A DNA stretch of 64,000 nt from Bradyrhizobium barranii subsp. barranii. GTDB taxonomy: Bacteria > Pseudomonadota > Alphaproteobacteria > Rhizobiales > Xanthobacteraceae. The stretch covers positions 5,873,501-5,937,500 of the forward strand of contig NZ_CP086136.1 in the NCBI RefSeq assembly GCF_017565645.3. The letters run 5' to 3'. Shown one piece after another: positions 51,807 through 63,411 of the stretch (position 1 is its first letter; every line of letters begins with the position of its first letter). The notes beneath the pieces were generated by a model. The model was not told where the DNA came from and did not search any database. It saw only the letters and a list, made by a program, of their open reading frames with translations. The position numbers and the translations under genes are program-made.

Positions 51807-52646
51807 TTAACCGACCGGCGCATCAGGCGCAGGAGCTGCGTCCACGACCGGTTTCGGGCGCCCCTTCCGGAAATAGATGGGCGCGAACGCCTCTTTCTGG
51901 TTCAACTCGAGCTGACCCTCACGCACCAGTTCGAGCGCAGCCGCAAAGCTCGAGGCGAGCACCGTCGCGCGCTGCGTCGGATCGGCAACGTGCCGGAGCA
52001 GAAAGTCGTCGAGAACGCCCCAGTCGTCCTGTTCGCTGATGCTGCCGACAAGCCGCTCCAGCGTGGCGCGCGCCTCAGCGAGCGACCACACCGTGCGCTT
52101 GGCCAGATGCACGCTCGCAAGCACGCGCGACTGGCGCTGCGCGGCATAGGCGGTGAGCAGGTCGTACAGCGTCGCGGTGTATTTCGGGTGCTTGATCTCC
52201 GCGATCTGCTCAGGCTCGCCGCGCGGAAAGATGTCGCGCAGCAATTGCTGCCTGTTCATCAGCCGGTTGGCGGCTTCGCGAATGGCTTCCAGCCGGCGCA
52301 GGCGGTTGGCGAGCGCGGTCGCCATCTCTTCTGCGCTCGGGCCTTCCGCACTGGGCGGCTCCGGCAGCAGCAGGCGCGACTTCAGGAAGGCAAGCCAGGC
52401 CGCCATCACGAGATAATCGGCAGCAAGCTCCAGCCGGATCTTTCGCGCGGCTTCGATGAAGTGGAGGTACTGGTCGGCCAGCGCCAGGATCGAGATCTTG
52501 GCGAGATCGACCTTCTGCTGCCGCGCCAGCGCGAGCAACAGGTCGAGCGGGCCCTCATAGCCCTCGACGTCCACAACCAACGCCGGCTCACCCTCGGCGA
52601 GCTCTGCAGGCCGCCCGGTTTCAAACGATAGGATTTCTGCGGTCAT
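51807..52646 (-). CDS. scpA: Condensin kleisin subunit ScpA
   Basis: 279 aa. N-terminal 'YEGPLDLLLALARQQKVDLAKISILALADQYLHFIE' is the kleisin signature that binds the SMC neck; the C-terminal winged helix binds the SMC cap. Transcribed with nagZ (its ATG overlaps the nagZ stop by 4 bp) and scpB, an order typical of alphaproteobacteria. Confidence 0.95.
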   Translation of the reverse strand: MTAEILSFETGRPAELAEGEPALVVDVEGYEGPLDLLLALARQQKVDLAKISILALADQYLHFIEAARKIRLELAADYLVMAAWLAFLKSRLLLPEPPSAEGPSAEEMATALANRLRRLEAIREAANRLMNRQQLLRDIFPRGEPEQIAEIKHPKYTATLYDLLTAYAAQRQSRVLASVHLAKRTVWSLAEARATLERLVGSISEQDDWGVLDDFLLRHVADPTQRATVLASSFAAALELVREGQLELNQKEAFAPIYFRKGRPKPVVDAAPAPDAPVG

Positions 52647-53671
52647 GCGGATGCCGTGTTTGCCCGTGCGATCAATGCGTCCAGTTCGGCGCGTGCGGCC
52701 GCCCGGTCGAACGGCTGCGGTACCCTGCGCGACGCAAGTGCGGCCTTCGCGCGCGCCAGCGCCGTGCCGGACAGCTCAGGTGTCTGGCCGGCGACCTCGC
52801 GCATCTCCTCGATGTTGCCGTTGCAATGCAGGGCCATGTCGCAGCCGGCCGCGAAGATGGCGCGGGTCCGTTCGGCGATATTCCCCGACAGCGCGTTCAT
52901 CGACACGTCATCACTCATTAACAAACCCTGGAACCCGATCACGCCGCGAATCACCTGAGTGATCATTGTCGCAGAAGTCGTCGCCGGATGGGCGGGGTCG
53001 ACCGCGCTAAACACAACATGTGCAGTCATGGCCATCGGCAGGTCGGCCAGCGGCTTGAATGCCGCAAAGTCGGTCCGGTCGAGTTCGTCCCTCGGAGCAT
53101 CGACCGTCGGCAGTTTGAAATGGGTGTCGGCGGTGGCGCGTCCATGTCCGGGAATGTGCTTCAGAACCGGCAGCACGCCGCCCTGCTCCAGGCCCTCAGT
53201 GACCGCGCGCGCGATCGCGGCGACCTTGCCGGGCTCAGTGCCGTAAGCCCTGTTCCCAATGACGGCATCGGCACCCGGCACCGGCACGTCAGCCAGCGGC
53301 AGGCAATCCACGGTAATGCCGAGATCGGCAAGATCAGACGCAATCAGCCGGGCGCTGAGGCGCGCAGCCGTCAATCCAAGTGCCGAATCAGCGTCGTACA
53401 AGGTCGAGAAAATCGCGCCCGGCGGATAGACCGGCCAGTGCGGCGGGCCCAGCCGCTGCACCCGGCCACCCTCCTGGTCGATCAGGACAGGCGCGTCAGC
53501 TGCGCCAGCAGCCGCCCGCAATTCCTCAACCAGCGCAGCAACTTGAGCCGGCGCCTCGACATTGCGCTTGAAGAGGATGATGCCCCATGGGCGTTCGGCA
53601 CGGATAAACTCCCGCTCGACGGCGGTTAGTTCCGTTCCGGATACACCGGTAATGAAGGCCCGCGTGCTCAT
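52643..53671 (-). CDS. nagZ: Beta-N-acetylhexosaminidase NagZ
   Basis: 342 aa. GH3 family: 'LIDQEGGRVQRLGPP', the signature KHIPGHGRATADTHFKLP (catalytic His in the flexible loop) and nucleophile Asp in 'LLMSDDVSMNAL'. The cytoplasmic enzyme removes GlcNAc from anhydro-muropeptides in wall recycling, downstream of lytic transglycosylases such as that at 9982-10806. Cotranscribed with scpAB. Confidence 0.96.
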   Translation of the reverse strand: MSTRAFITGVSGTELTAVEREFIRAERPWGIILFKRNVEAPAQVAALVEELRAAAGAADAPVLIDQEGGRVQRLGPPHWPVYPPGAIFSTLYDADSALGLTAARLSARLIASDLADLGITVDCLPLADVPVPGADAVIGNRAYGTEPGKVAAIARAVTEGLEQGGVLPVLKHIPGHGRATADTHFKLPTVDAPRDELDRTDFAAFKPLADLPMAMTAHVVFSAVDPAHPATTSATMITQVIRGVIGFQGLLMSDDVSMNALSGNIAERTRAIFAAGCDMALHCNGNIEEMREVAGQTPELSGTALARAKAALASRRVPQPFDRAAARAELDALIARANTASA

Positions 53672-53717
53672 AACGGCCGATTAACCCTGCCCCGCGAGGG
53701 GGTCAAGGAAACGGCCG

Positions 53718-55319
53718 TTAATTCCTCTGGACGAAGCAGGCGGACAGGCCAGCGGACTTCAGGCTGTTGCAAGCCTGCGTCGCTTCCTCGGCCGAACCAT
53801 AGGGTCCGGCGAAAGCGCGATAGACGACCCCCTTGCCCTTGTCGGTCAGATCGACCCGCTTGATCACCGGCGAGCGCGATCCAAGCACGCTGCCATATTT
53901 GCTCTGAAGCACCCGGTAGGACGCGGCCGCGCTGTCCTCGCTCTGCTGCGAGGAGACCTGCACGACGTAGCCGCCGCCACCATTGCTGGCGGGCGTGATT
54001 TGCGTCGGGTTGGTCGCAGCCATCCGCTGCGGCACCTCCGCAACCGGCGTCGATTGCGGCGCAAGCGAGAGCGGCTGGTTGGCACTGGCATTGGCCGAAG
54101 TCGGCGGATTGCGCGGCGCTGGCGGTGCGGCGGGCGCGGCAACGGGCTTCGGCGCGGCTGCCGCCGGCTTGGCGGCCGCGGATTGCGGCGCGGTGCTATC
54201 GGTCTGATCGGCCCTCACGGCCACAGTCCTGATCGAGCGCGGCGTGTTGGCCGGCAGCGTGCCGTTGCTCGGGATCGGACCCGCGCTTGGCGGCGGGATC
54301 GTGGACGGCGCGACGCTCGCCACCGACGGCGGGTTCGCGTTCTGGTTCAGTGGCGGGAACACCACGCGCGGACCGCCCGCCTTGGCAGCGACGTCGACAG
54401 GCGCCTCTTCACGCGGCACGATCCTCTCGGAGCCATCGCCGCTCGCCATGCGATCCGGCACCTTCGCCGAGGAGTCGGTCGGCGCCGGCACGATCTTGGT
54501 TGGCGTGTTGTCCGCCTTGATGATCGGCGGCTCGCCGCTGCGGGGCGAACCGACATAGGTCTTGTAGGCGAAGGCCGCGCCAGTGCCGACCACGGCAAGC
54601 GCGAGGATCGCTGCGACCGTCATCATGCCGCCGCGCGGCTTCTTCGGCTCGTCGAGATCGGCCTCGGGATAGTCGCTCTGGAACGCGTAAGGATCGTCTG
54701 GATAGGCGGGGTCGCGCTGATAATCCTGCTCGCCGCCCTCCAGCCGTCCATAGAGCGCGTCGTCGTAGCGTGCCGGATCGGGCGGCTGATGCGGCTCCTG
54801 ATAGGCTTGCTCCTGGTAAGCCTGATCATGCTGCTGGTGAGCGCGGCCCTGATGGGCCTGATCCTGATAGGCCTGCGCTTGATGGGCCTGATCCTGGTAA
54901 GCGTGGTCCTGATAGGCCTGCGGCTGATGGAAATCAGGCTCGGGCGCGGTCGGCTGGGCTGAATAGCGGTGCAATGGATGAACCGGGTTCACAGAAACGG
55001 GATAGTCGGGCTGCTCGGGCGCGGGCTGCGGCTGCACGTTGGCGCGCCGCATCCATGAGGGCGGCCCGGGCGGAGCCGGCGGCGCCTGCTCGGCATAATC
55101 CTGCCGATAGTCGTCCTGCGGATAGTCGTGGTCCTGATAGCTCTGCGTTGGCGGTGCCGGCGGCTGAGCGCTCGGCCGTCCCTGCGCTGCGAATGGATCG
55201 GTCTGTCCGATCAGGCGGGCGAGTTCGGCCAAGGGATCGTTGTCCGCCTTCCCATGCTGATCGCCACCGCGACCATAGCCATCGGAAGGAAACGTTCTGT
55301 CCTGATATCGTTCGGCCAT
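53718..55319 (-). CDS. SPOR-domain cell-division protein with Tyr/Gln/His-rich repeats
   Basis: 533 aa from ATG 55319; an upstream frame to 55394 is less likely. A cytoplasmic region of about 230 residues contains tandem imperfect repeats of the type AYQDQAHQ (about residues 133-178) within a Gln/Tyr/His/Pro-rich tract. One membrane helix follows (MMTVAAILALAVVGTGAAFAYKTY), then a long Pro/Ala/Ser linker and a C-terminal SPOR domain (about residues 450-530: GYVVQVSSQQSEDSAAASYRVL ... VYRAFAGPYGSAEEATQACNSL). SPOR domains bind denuded glycan at the septum. The gene lies between argS and nagZ, its usual alphaproteobacterial place. Confidence 0.88.
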   Translation of the reverse strand: MAERYQDRTFPSDGYGRGGDQHGKADNDPLAELARLIGQTDPFAAQGRPSAQPPAPPTQSYQDHDYPQDDYRQDYAEQAPPAPPGPPSWMRRANVQPQPAPEQPDYPVSVNPVHPLHRYSAQPTAPEPDFHQPQAYQDHAYQDQAHQAQAYQDQAHQGRAHQQHDQAYQEQAYQEPHQPPDPARYDDALYGRLEGGEQDYQRDPAYPDDPYAFQSDYPEADLDEPKKPRGGMMTVAAILALAVVGTGAAFAYKTYVGSPRSGEPPIIKADNTPTKIVPAPTDSSAKVPDRMASGDGSERIVPREEAPVDVAAKAGGPRVVFPPLNQNANPPSVASVAPSTIPPPSAGPIPSNGTLPANTPRSIRTVAVRADQTDSTAPQSAAAKPAAAAPKPVAAPAAPPAPRNPPTSANASANQPLSLAPQSTPVAEVPQRMAATNPTQITPASNGGGGYVVQVSSQQSEDSAAASYRVLQSKYGSVLGSRSPVIKRVDLTDKGKGVVYRAFAGPYGSAEEATQACNSLKSAGLSACFVQRN

Positions 55320-55460
55320 CGTGATGATGCGTCCCTTCGGGAAAGCCGCGCGCCCCTCGACCAAGGCGCGGCTTTCGACCCACAAGGCATTCAACCAAGT
55401 CTAAGCGGTCCGGCTTCTGCCGGTTACCCCCAAAATTCCCCTTAAGTAGTTCGCCCCAAA

Positions 55461-57251
55461 CTACCGCATCTCGTCCGGAGCATGGACGCCGAGGATGGCG
55501 AGGCCCGATGCCAGGACAGAGACGACGCCCTGGACCATGGCCAGTCGCGCCTTTGTAAGATCTGCATCATTATTGATAATGAAGCGTAAATAGGGCAAAT
55601 CGCGCCCCTTCGTCCAAAGTGCGTGAAATTCGCTCGCTAAGTCATAGAGATAGAAGGCAATTCGGTGCGGCTCATGGGCTGCGGCGGCGGCCTCCAGCAT
55701 GCGCGGAAAAATTGCGAGGCGCTTGAGCAGCTCGAGCTCGACCGGGTCCGATAGTCGTTCCACCGCCGACTCGCCGAGCCACGCGATGCGCTTGCCGGTA
55801 TCCTCAGGCAGTTCCGGGAACACTTCGGCCCGGGCGTTGCGGAAGATCGAGTGGCCGCGGGCGTGGCCGTACTGGACGTAGAATACCGGGTTGTCGCGCG
55901 ACTGCTCCATGACCTTGGCGAGGTCGAAGTCGAGCACCGCATCGTTCTTGCGGTAGAGCATCATGAAGCGGACGGCGTCCTGGCCGACCTCATCCACCAC
56001 TTCGCGCAAGGTGACGAAGTCCCCGCTCCGCTTCGACATTTTCACCGGCTCGCCGTTGCGCAGCAACTTCACGAGTTGGACGATCTTGACGTCGAGCGCG
56101 CCCTTGCCTGATGTCGTCGCCTTCACCGCCGCCTGCATGCGCTTGATGTAGCCGCCATGGTCGGCGCCCCACACGTCGATCATCTCGGCAAAGCCGCGAT
56201 CGAACTTGTTCTTGTGGTAGGCGATATCCGAGGCGAAGTAGGTGTAGGAATTGTCCGACTTGATCAGCGGACGATCGACATCGTCGCCGTAAGCGGTCGC
56301 CTTGAACAGGAGCTGCTCGCGGTCTTCCCAATCCTCGACCGGCGCGCCCTTCGGCGGCGGCAGGCGGCCTTCATAGATGTCGCCCTTGGCCTTCAGGAAG
56401 TCGATGGTCTCGGCGACCTTGTTGTTGCCGGTCTCGATCAGCGAGCGCTCCGAGAAAAACACGTCGTGGCGGATGTTGAGGGCGGCGAGATCGTCCTTGA
56501 TCTCGTCCATCATCATCGCGATTGCCTTGGCGCGCACCGTCGGCAGCCACTCGGCCTCGCTCATCGCGAGCAGCTTGTCGCCGTGCTCCTTCGCCAGCGC
56601 CGCGCCCACCGGCTTCAGATAGTCGCCGGGATACAGCCCTTCCGGGATCGCGCCGATGTTTTCGCCAAGTGCCTCGCGGTACCGCAGGAAGGCAGAACGC
56701 GCGAGCACGTCGACCTGGGCGCCGGCATCGTTGATGTAGTATTCGCGGGTGACGTCGTGGCCGCCGAACTGGAGCAGGCTTGCGAGCGCGTCGCCAAACA
56801 CGGCGCCGCGGCAATGGCCAACATGCATCGGTCCGGTCGGGTTCGCCGAGACGTATTCGACATTGACTTTGGAGCCACCGCGGACGCGGCCGTAGTCAGC
56901 CCCCTCGCGCAGCACCGTCCGCAGCGCCTCGGCCCAGGCGGTCGGCTTCAGCGTCAAATTGATGAAGCCGGGGCCGGCGACGTCGACCTTGGCAATCAGC
57001 GCGTCGGCACGGAGCCGCTCGGCGATCTGCTCGGCGAGGTCGCGGGGCTTTGCCTTTGCCTCTTTCGCAAGCACCATGGCGGCGTTGGTCGCCATGTCGC
57101 CATGGGAGGCGTCGCGCGGCGGCTCGACCACCACGCGCGAGAAATCGATACCCTCGGGCCAGTTGGCGTCCGCTGCGAGCGCGCGGCAGGCGGCGTGCAC
57201 GCGTGCGAGCACGTCGGCGAACAGGTGCAGTGCTGAGGATGTGTCGGGCAT
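55461..57251 (-). CDS. argS: Arginine-tRNA ligase
   Basis: 596 aa. Class I synthetase: '[26 protein letters not shown]' carries the HIGH-like HVGH, and '[21 protein letters not shown]' the KMSK(R) motif. C-terminal anticodon-binding helical domain with '[11 protein letters not shown]' and '[14 protein letters not shown]'. Follows dgt on the same strand by 9 bp. Confidence 0.97.
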   Translation of the reverse strand: MPDTSSALHLFADVLARVHAACRALAADANWPEGIDFSRVVVEPPRDASHGDMATNAAMVLAKEAKAKPRDLAEQIAERLRADALIAKVDVAGPGFINLTLKPTAWAEALRTVLREGADYGRVRGGSKVNVEYVSANPTGPMHVGHCRGAVFGDALASLLQFGGHDVTREYYINDAGAQVDVLARSAFLRYREALGENIGAIPEGLYPGDYLKPVGAALAKEHGDKLLAMSEAEWLPTVRAKAIAMMMDEIKDDLAALNIRHDVFFSERSLIETGNNKVAETIDFLKAKGDIYEGRLPPPKGAPVEDWEDREQLLFKATAYGDDVDRPLIKSDNSYTYFASDIAYHKNKFDRGFAEMIDVWGADHGGYIKRMQAAVKATTSGKGALDVKIVQLVKLLRNGEPVKMSKRSGDFVTLREVVDEVGQDAVRFMMLYRKNDAVLDFDLAKVMEQSRDNPVFYVQYGHARGHSIFRNARAEVFPELPEDTGKRIAWLGESAVERLSDPVELELLKRLAIFPRMLEAAAAAHEPHRIAFYLYDLASEFHALWTKGRDLPYLRFIINNDADLTKARLAMVQGVVSVLASGLAILGVHAPDEMR

Positions 57252-57260
57252 GGCCGCCGC

Positions 57261-58469
57261 CTAACGCAAATCCGGGGTCGAGTCAAAGAGCCGCTGGTGC
57301 TCGGTCAGGGCGAAACGGTCGGTCATTCCGGCAATGAAATTGCCGATCCGGCGGGCCCGGTCGCCCTCATTGTCCGCCTCCGCCCCCAGCAGCCATTCCG
57401 GTGGCAGCTCTCCGGGCGATGTCAGGTATTTTGCGAACAGGTCGAACAGGATCTGTTCCGCCTCCCCCATCACCCGCATCACCCGCTTGTGGCGGTACAT
57501 GTGCTGATAGAGAAAGCGCTTGATGGCGGCCTCCTCCTCGGCAACCGCCGCCGGGAACGTGACCAGCGCCCGGCTCTGCCGGCGCACGTCCTGGGCCGAC
57601 TGCGGTTTCACGGCGGCGAGGTTCTTCTGCGCCTCCGAATACACCGCACCGATCAGGTGTGAGATCAGCTCGCGCACCAGCTCGGCGCCGCGCCGGACGT
57701 CTTCGAGATCGGGATAATGCGCTGAGGTCTCGGCGATGATCTCCGCGGTCAGCGGCATCACCTTGAGATCATCGAGATGGAACAGGCCGGCGCGCAGACC
57801 GTCATCGATGTCGTGGGCGTCATAGGCGATGTCGTCGGCGATCGCGGCGACCTGCGCCTCCAGCGAGGCGAAGCTCCACAATTCAAGATCGTAGGTCTTG
57901 ATGTAGTCGGCGATGCCGACCGGAATGCCATGCTCGCGATAGGGCCCGACCGGCGTGCCGCTGCGATCCGTCAGCGGGCCGTTGTGCTTGACGATGCCCT
58001 CCAGCGACTCCCAGGTCAGGTTGAGACCGTCGAACTCCGGATAGCGGTGCTCGAGCGACGCGACGACCCGCAAGGTCTGGGCGTTGTGGTCGAAGCCGCC
58101 AAAATCCTTCAGGCAGGCATCCAGCGCCCGCTCGCCGGCGTGCCCGAACGGCGGATGGCCGAGATCATGAGCCAGCGCCAACGTTTCCGTGAGGTCCTCG
58201 TCCAACCCGAGCTGCCGGGCTAGGGCGCGAGCGATCTGCGCCACCTCCAGCGAATGGGTCAGCCGGGTGCGGTAGTGGTCGCCCTCGTGGAACACGAAGA
58301 CCTGGGTCTTGTACTTCAGGCGGCGGAACGCGGTGGAGTGGATCACCCGGTCGCAATCCCGCCGGAACGGGCTGCGGGTCCGGCTCGGCGGCTCCACGAC
58401 CAGCCGGCCGCGGCTGCGGTCGGGGTCGCAGGCATAGGGCGCACGGGGGGCTGCCATTCCGACGGACAC
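57261..58469 (-). CDS. dgt: dGTP triphosphohydrolase-like protein
   Basis: 402 aa. HD-domain phosphohydrolase: '[18 protein letters not shown]', '[19 protein letters not shown]', metal-binding '[17 protein letters not shown]', 'FDHNAQTLR'. Members hydrolyse dNTPs to deoxynucleoside and triphosphate; this length is that of the type 2 subfamily. Head of the dgt-argS-SPOR-nagZ-scp group and divergent from erpA. Confidence 0.94.
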   Translation of the reverse strand: MSVGMAAPRAPYACDPDRSRGRLVVEPPSRTRSPFRRDCDRVIHSTAFRRLKYKTQVFVFHEGDHYRTRLTHSLEVAQIARALARQLGLDEDLTETLALAHDLGHPPFGHAGERALDACLKDFGGFDHNAQTLRVVASLEHRYPEFDGLNLTWESLEGIVKHNGPLTDRSGTPVGPYREHGIPVGIADYIKTYDLELWSFASLEAQVAAIADDIAYDAHDIDDGLRAGLFHLDDLKVMPLTAEIIAETSAHYPDLEDVRRGAELVRELISHLIGAVYSEAQKNLAAVKPQSAQDVRRQSRALVTFPAAVAEEEAAIKRFLYQHMYRHKRVMRVMGEAEQILFDLFAKYLTSPGELPPEWLLGAEADNEGDRARRIGNFIAGMTDRFALTEHQRLFDSTPDLR

Positions 58470-58592
58470 GACGAATTTAGTCCCTATCCATTTGATTCTG
58501 CGTATGCTTGCACTTAACTATGCCGGACGCGGGATACCAAATGAATTGGGCAAGTGAACTTGGTATGACCGCGGGACTATCGGAGACGAGCT

Positions 58593-58922
58593 ATGACGAC
58601 TGACGTGACCATCAGTGACCGCGCCGCACGCCGGATTGGGGAGATCCTCAAGGGCGAAGGTTCTGGCGCGATGCTGCGCATCTCCGTCGAGGGCGGCGGC
58701 TGCTCGGGCTTCCAGTACAAGTTCGACATCGACCGCGACCGCACCGACGACGATCTCGTGATCGAGCAGGAGAATGCGGTCGTGCTGGTCGATTCCGCCT
58801 CCCAGCCGTTCCTGGCGGGCTCGCAGGTCGATTTCGTCGACGATCTGATCGGCGCCTCGTTCCGCGTCAACAATCCCAATGCCACCGCCTCGTGCGGCTG
58901 CGGGACCAGCTTCTCGATCTAG
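58593..58922 (+). CDS. erpA: Iron-sulfur cluster insertion protein ErpA
   Basis: 109 aa. A-type carrier with the three cluster-ligand cysteines: Cys37 (VEGGGCSGFQY) and Cys101, Cys103 in the C-terminal ASCGCGTSFSI. It carries Fe-S clusters to apo-proteins. Divergent from dgt. The last 28 bp (58893-58920) are repeated exactly at 60914-60941, an unusual feature described in the findings. Confidence 0.96.
   Translation: MTTDVTISDRAARRIGEILKGEGSGAMLRISVEGGGCSGFQYKFDIDRDRTDDDLVIEQENAVVLVDSASQPFLAGSQVDFVDDLIGASFRVNNPNATASCGCGTSFSI
58893..58920 (+). repeat. Direct repeat, left copy (3' end of erpA)
   Basis: A 28-bp sequence starting TGCGGCTGCGGGACCAG, encoding the last residues CGCGTSFSI of ErpA; repeated exactly and in the same orientation at 60914-60941. 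In this copy the stop is TAG. Confidence 0.9.
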
Positions 58923-58937
58923 CCCGACTTAAAATCT

Positions 58938-58963
58938 GAAAAACAACCCCATGCAAAGTAGCC
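58938..58963 (-). repeat. Dispersed 26-bp repeat, copy B
   Basis: Exact reverse complement of the 26-bp segment at 43276-43301. Just downstream of erpA. Confidence 0.7.
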
Positions 58964-59003
58964 GGGAGCCGGCACAATGCATTTCGGACTTCACGAAAAT
59001 CGT

Positions 59004-59033
59004 TTGACGCGTCGGGCAAATCAGGGGTAATTT
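59004..59033 (+). promoter_or_regulatory. Sigma70-like promoter motif, plus strand
   Basis: TTGACG (59004-59009), 18-nt spacer, TAATTT (59028-59033). No gene starts soon downstream on this strand, so it may be part of a repeated element rather than an active promoter; I recall a similar motif in Bradyrhizobium repeats. Confidence 0.3.
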
Positions 59034-59196
59034 GTGATCATCGCGAGGTCCCCAAGGGGGCTCGGCGGGTCCGATACAGTCTGACGCCGAAGCGGCCCCT
59101 GCCGCAGTCCAATCATTCTAGAAAGTTCGAATCTCGTCAGCGGCGCCATTTTACGACAGGGCACGCTACTACGCCCTTCCCGCGGTGGCGCCCGCG

Positions 59197-59718
59197 TCAC
59201 GAATGATTCCGGCGTCGTGCGGCTCGCCAGGGCGTGAGCCGCGGAATCCAGCGCGGGACATTGGCCCGGAAATCCTCGTACTCCGTTCCGAAGCTACGAA
59301 CGAGCGCCGGCTCCTCGTACCCCACGACAAACGCGTGGAAGGCGAGCCACACCAACACACCGTACACAAGAAGGCGCTGGTCGCCGAACAAGGCCGCTTG
59401 GCCCAGAATGACGGCGACAAGGGCAACGTAAATAGGATTGCGCACATAGCGATAGAGACCCGTCACCACGAGGTTCTGCGTCGGTGCGATCGGCGCCGGC
59501 GTGCCCAATCCTTGCAGCGCAAAGCGTGCAAACGAGTCGACAAGCCCGGGTAGACCGGCGACGATCAACAGGATCCCGACGGCGCGTGTCGCGTCGAGAT
59601 CGAAGAAGGGCGGCCGAAACTCCCAACGCGTAATCCACCAGGGAACGAGCCCCGCCACTGTGGTGGGCGCAACCGCAAAGAAGAGGGCGGAGCCCAATAT
59701 CGCGATCGTTTTCGGCAT
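59197..59718 (-). CDS. Isoprenylcysteine carboxyl methyltransferase-family membrane protein
   Basis: 173 aa from ATG 59718 with GGAGGTG at ideal spacing. Four to five membrane helices, and the ICMT/PEMT-type SAM site 'VTGLYRYVRNPIYVALVAVILGQAALFG' with 'YEEPALVRSFGTEYEDF' after it. The bacterial family methylates unknown small or lipid substrates in the membrane. It lies inside the 2-kb segment bounded by the 28-bp direct repeat. Confidence 0.85.
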   Translation of the reverse strand: MPKTIAILGSALFFAVAPTTVAGLVPWWITRWEFRPPFFDLDATRAVGILLIVAGLPGLVDSFARFALQGLGTPAPIAPTQNLVVTGLYRYVRNPIYVALVAVILGQAALFGDQRLLVYGVLVWLAFHAFVVGYEEPALVRSFGTEYEDFRANVPRWIPRLTPWRAARRRNHS

Positions 59719-59967
59719 GGCACCTCCTTCCAGTCCTGTCGCAATGTTAATGCAGCCATGTCCGGTCAGCGCGTTCAGCGGAAGTAGGCGGTGGCCCATC
59801 CAAAATCCGGTTGCTCATCATAGCAGCATCGGCGGCTCACGCCCGCCCTGGGCAGCAGTCGAGCAAAATTGAACGTTGCATCATAGCGCCACGACGAAGC
59901 AATAGTGCCCATCTTCATCTGCCGTGGCATCTGCCGTGGCGCGCCAATAGCGGTAGTAAATTATCCA

Positions 59968-60870
59968 ATGCGAGTTATTGATCGTCTGTTCTCTTGCCTC
60001 GCTCTATTCCTTGCAATCGCAGCCGTCCCGGTGCTTCACGCGCGCGCGGCCGAAACCTGCCCGTTCATCAGCGCCCAGGAGCTCGCCCGCGCGATGCCGG
60101 CGCTCAAATGGTCACTGATTTCAAATCAGGACGGCCGCGGCTGCATCTACCAGGGCGGGCGCGGCGACACGATGATGTTGACCGTGTTCCGCAATCCCGA
60201 CAAGGACCGCGCCAGGGAATTGTACGCGACCTTCGTCAAGACGCTTGGTGAGCGCATGCCGCTGAACGCGGTCGCGGGGATCGGCGACGAAGGCCAGGGC
60301 GGAACGAGCGCCGCCGGCGCGGAACGCCAGGAAGCCTCGGTCGTCGCCTTGTCCGGCGATTACATTCTGCAGATCAGCGTCTATCCGATCGGCCGCCGTG
60401 CCGACGACGCGCTGCTCGGACCGCTCACAGATGCCGCGCGCGTTGCCATCGCCAACGTGAGCAAGAGCAGCGAGCGGTTTGGCAATTGCGAGTGGCTCAC
60501 GGCCGCCGATGCCGACGGCTTTCTCGACAAGAGCACGCTGACGGTCCAGCGGACCGGCGCCGGCAGCTGCATGATGTTCGATCGCGAGGCCAATACCATG
60601 ACCGTCGCGGTGATCGCGATGTCGCGCGACACGGTCATCGGCATGATGAAGCGCGCGGGCCCCTGCAAACATTTGACGATACCCGAGCTCGGCAGTGAAG
60701 CGTTCGGCGAGCATTCCTGCACCAAGGGCAACGGCAACGCCGTCAACATCTATGTCTGGAAGAACGGCAGGCAGGCTTCGATCCTGTTTGCGCCGGTCAA
60801 GCCGCATCCCGAGTCCGGCTCGGTCGAGCGCCTGAGGGCGGTCGCCGGGCGCGTCTATGGAAAACTGTAA
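59968..60870 (+). CDS. Exported two-lobed protein of unknown function
   Basis: 300 aa from ATG 59968. Signal peptide (DRLFSCLALFLAIAAVPVLHARA) and a mature protein with two related halves: each starts with 'C.(F/W)(I/L)(S/T)A.(E/D)' (ETCPFISAQELARAMP at about 28; GNCEWLTAADADGFLD at about 174) and then a 'GC.(Y/M)..' strand (GCIYQGG; SCMMFDR). This is a duplicated module, perhaps a ligand-binding lobe. Cys pairs are conserved within each half. No named family recognised. Also inside the repeat-bounded segment. Confidence 0.65.
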   Translation: MRVIDRLFSCLALFLAIAAVPVLHARAAETCPFISAQELARAMPALKWSLISNQDGRGCIYQGGRGDTMMLTVFRNPDKDRARELYATFVKTLGERMPLNAVAGIGDEGQGGTSAAGAERQEASVVALSGDYILQISVYPIGRRADDALLGPLTDAARVAIANVSKSSERFGNCEWLTAADADGFLDKSTLTVQRTGAGSCMMFDREANTMTVAVIAMSRDTVIGMMKRAGPCKHLTIPELGSEAFGEHSCTKGNGNAVNIYVWKNGRQASILFAPVKPHPESGSVERLRAVAGRVYGKL

Positions 60871-60913
60871 CGGCGCCGCGTTACATTGCCGGCGCACGCG
60901 CCCGTAGCCGTCC

Positions 60914-60941
60914 TGCGGCTGCGGGACCAGCTTCTCGATCT
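60914..60941 (+). repeat. Direct repeat, right copy
   Basis: Exact 28-bp copy of the erpA 3' end (58893-58920), in the same orientation, here followed by TGA in place of TAG. It has no gene 5' of it in frame, so it looks like the original erpA end left behind by an insertion. It ends 6 bp from the stop of the histidine kinase. Confidence 0.9.
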
Positions 60942-60947
60942 GACCGG

Positions 60948-63278
<2,331 letters not shown>

Positions 63279-63411
63279 TCGAAAAACCTTTTCGGTATCA
63301 ATGGCCCGAGCCCGGCTTAAGCCGGGTTAATTTTGTGGGAGATTTTGCGGCGTCCTTGACGGGCGCGTTTGCAGTTTGTTCTAACCATGACCCCTGCCCG
63401 GAGCCCCACCA

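Noticed and set aside
54770..54962. Short regular repeats resembling a CRISPR or minisatellite
   Set aside because: In-frame coding repeats (AYQDQAHQ type) in the SPOR protein; unit about 24 bp with no unique spacers.
59004..59033. Promoter-like TTGACG-N18-TAATTT as a driver of a hidden transcript
   Set aside because: No gene follows on the plus strand for 900 bp; kept only as a weak motif.
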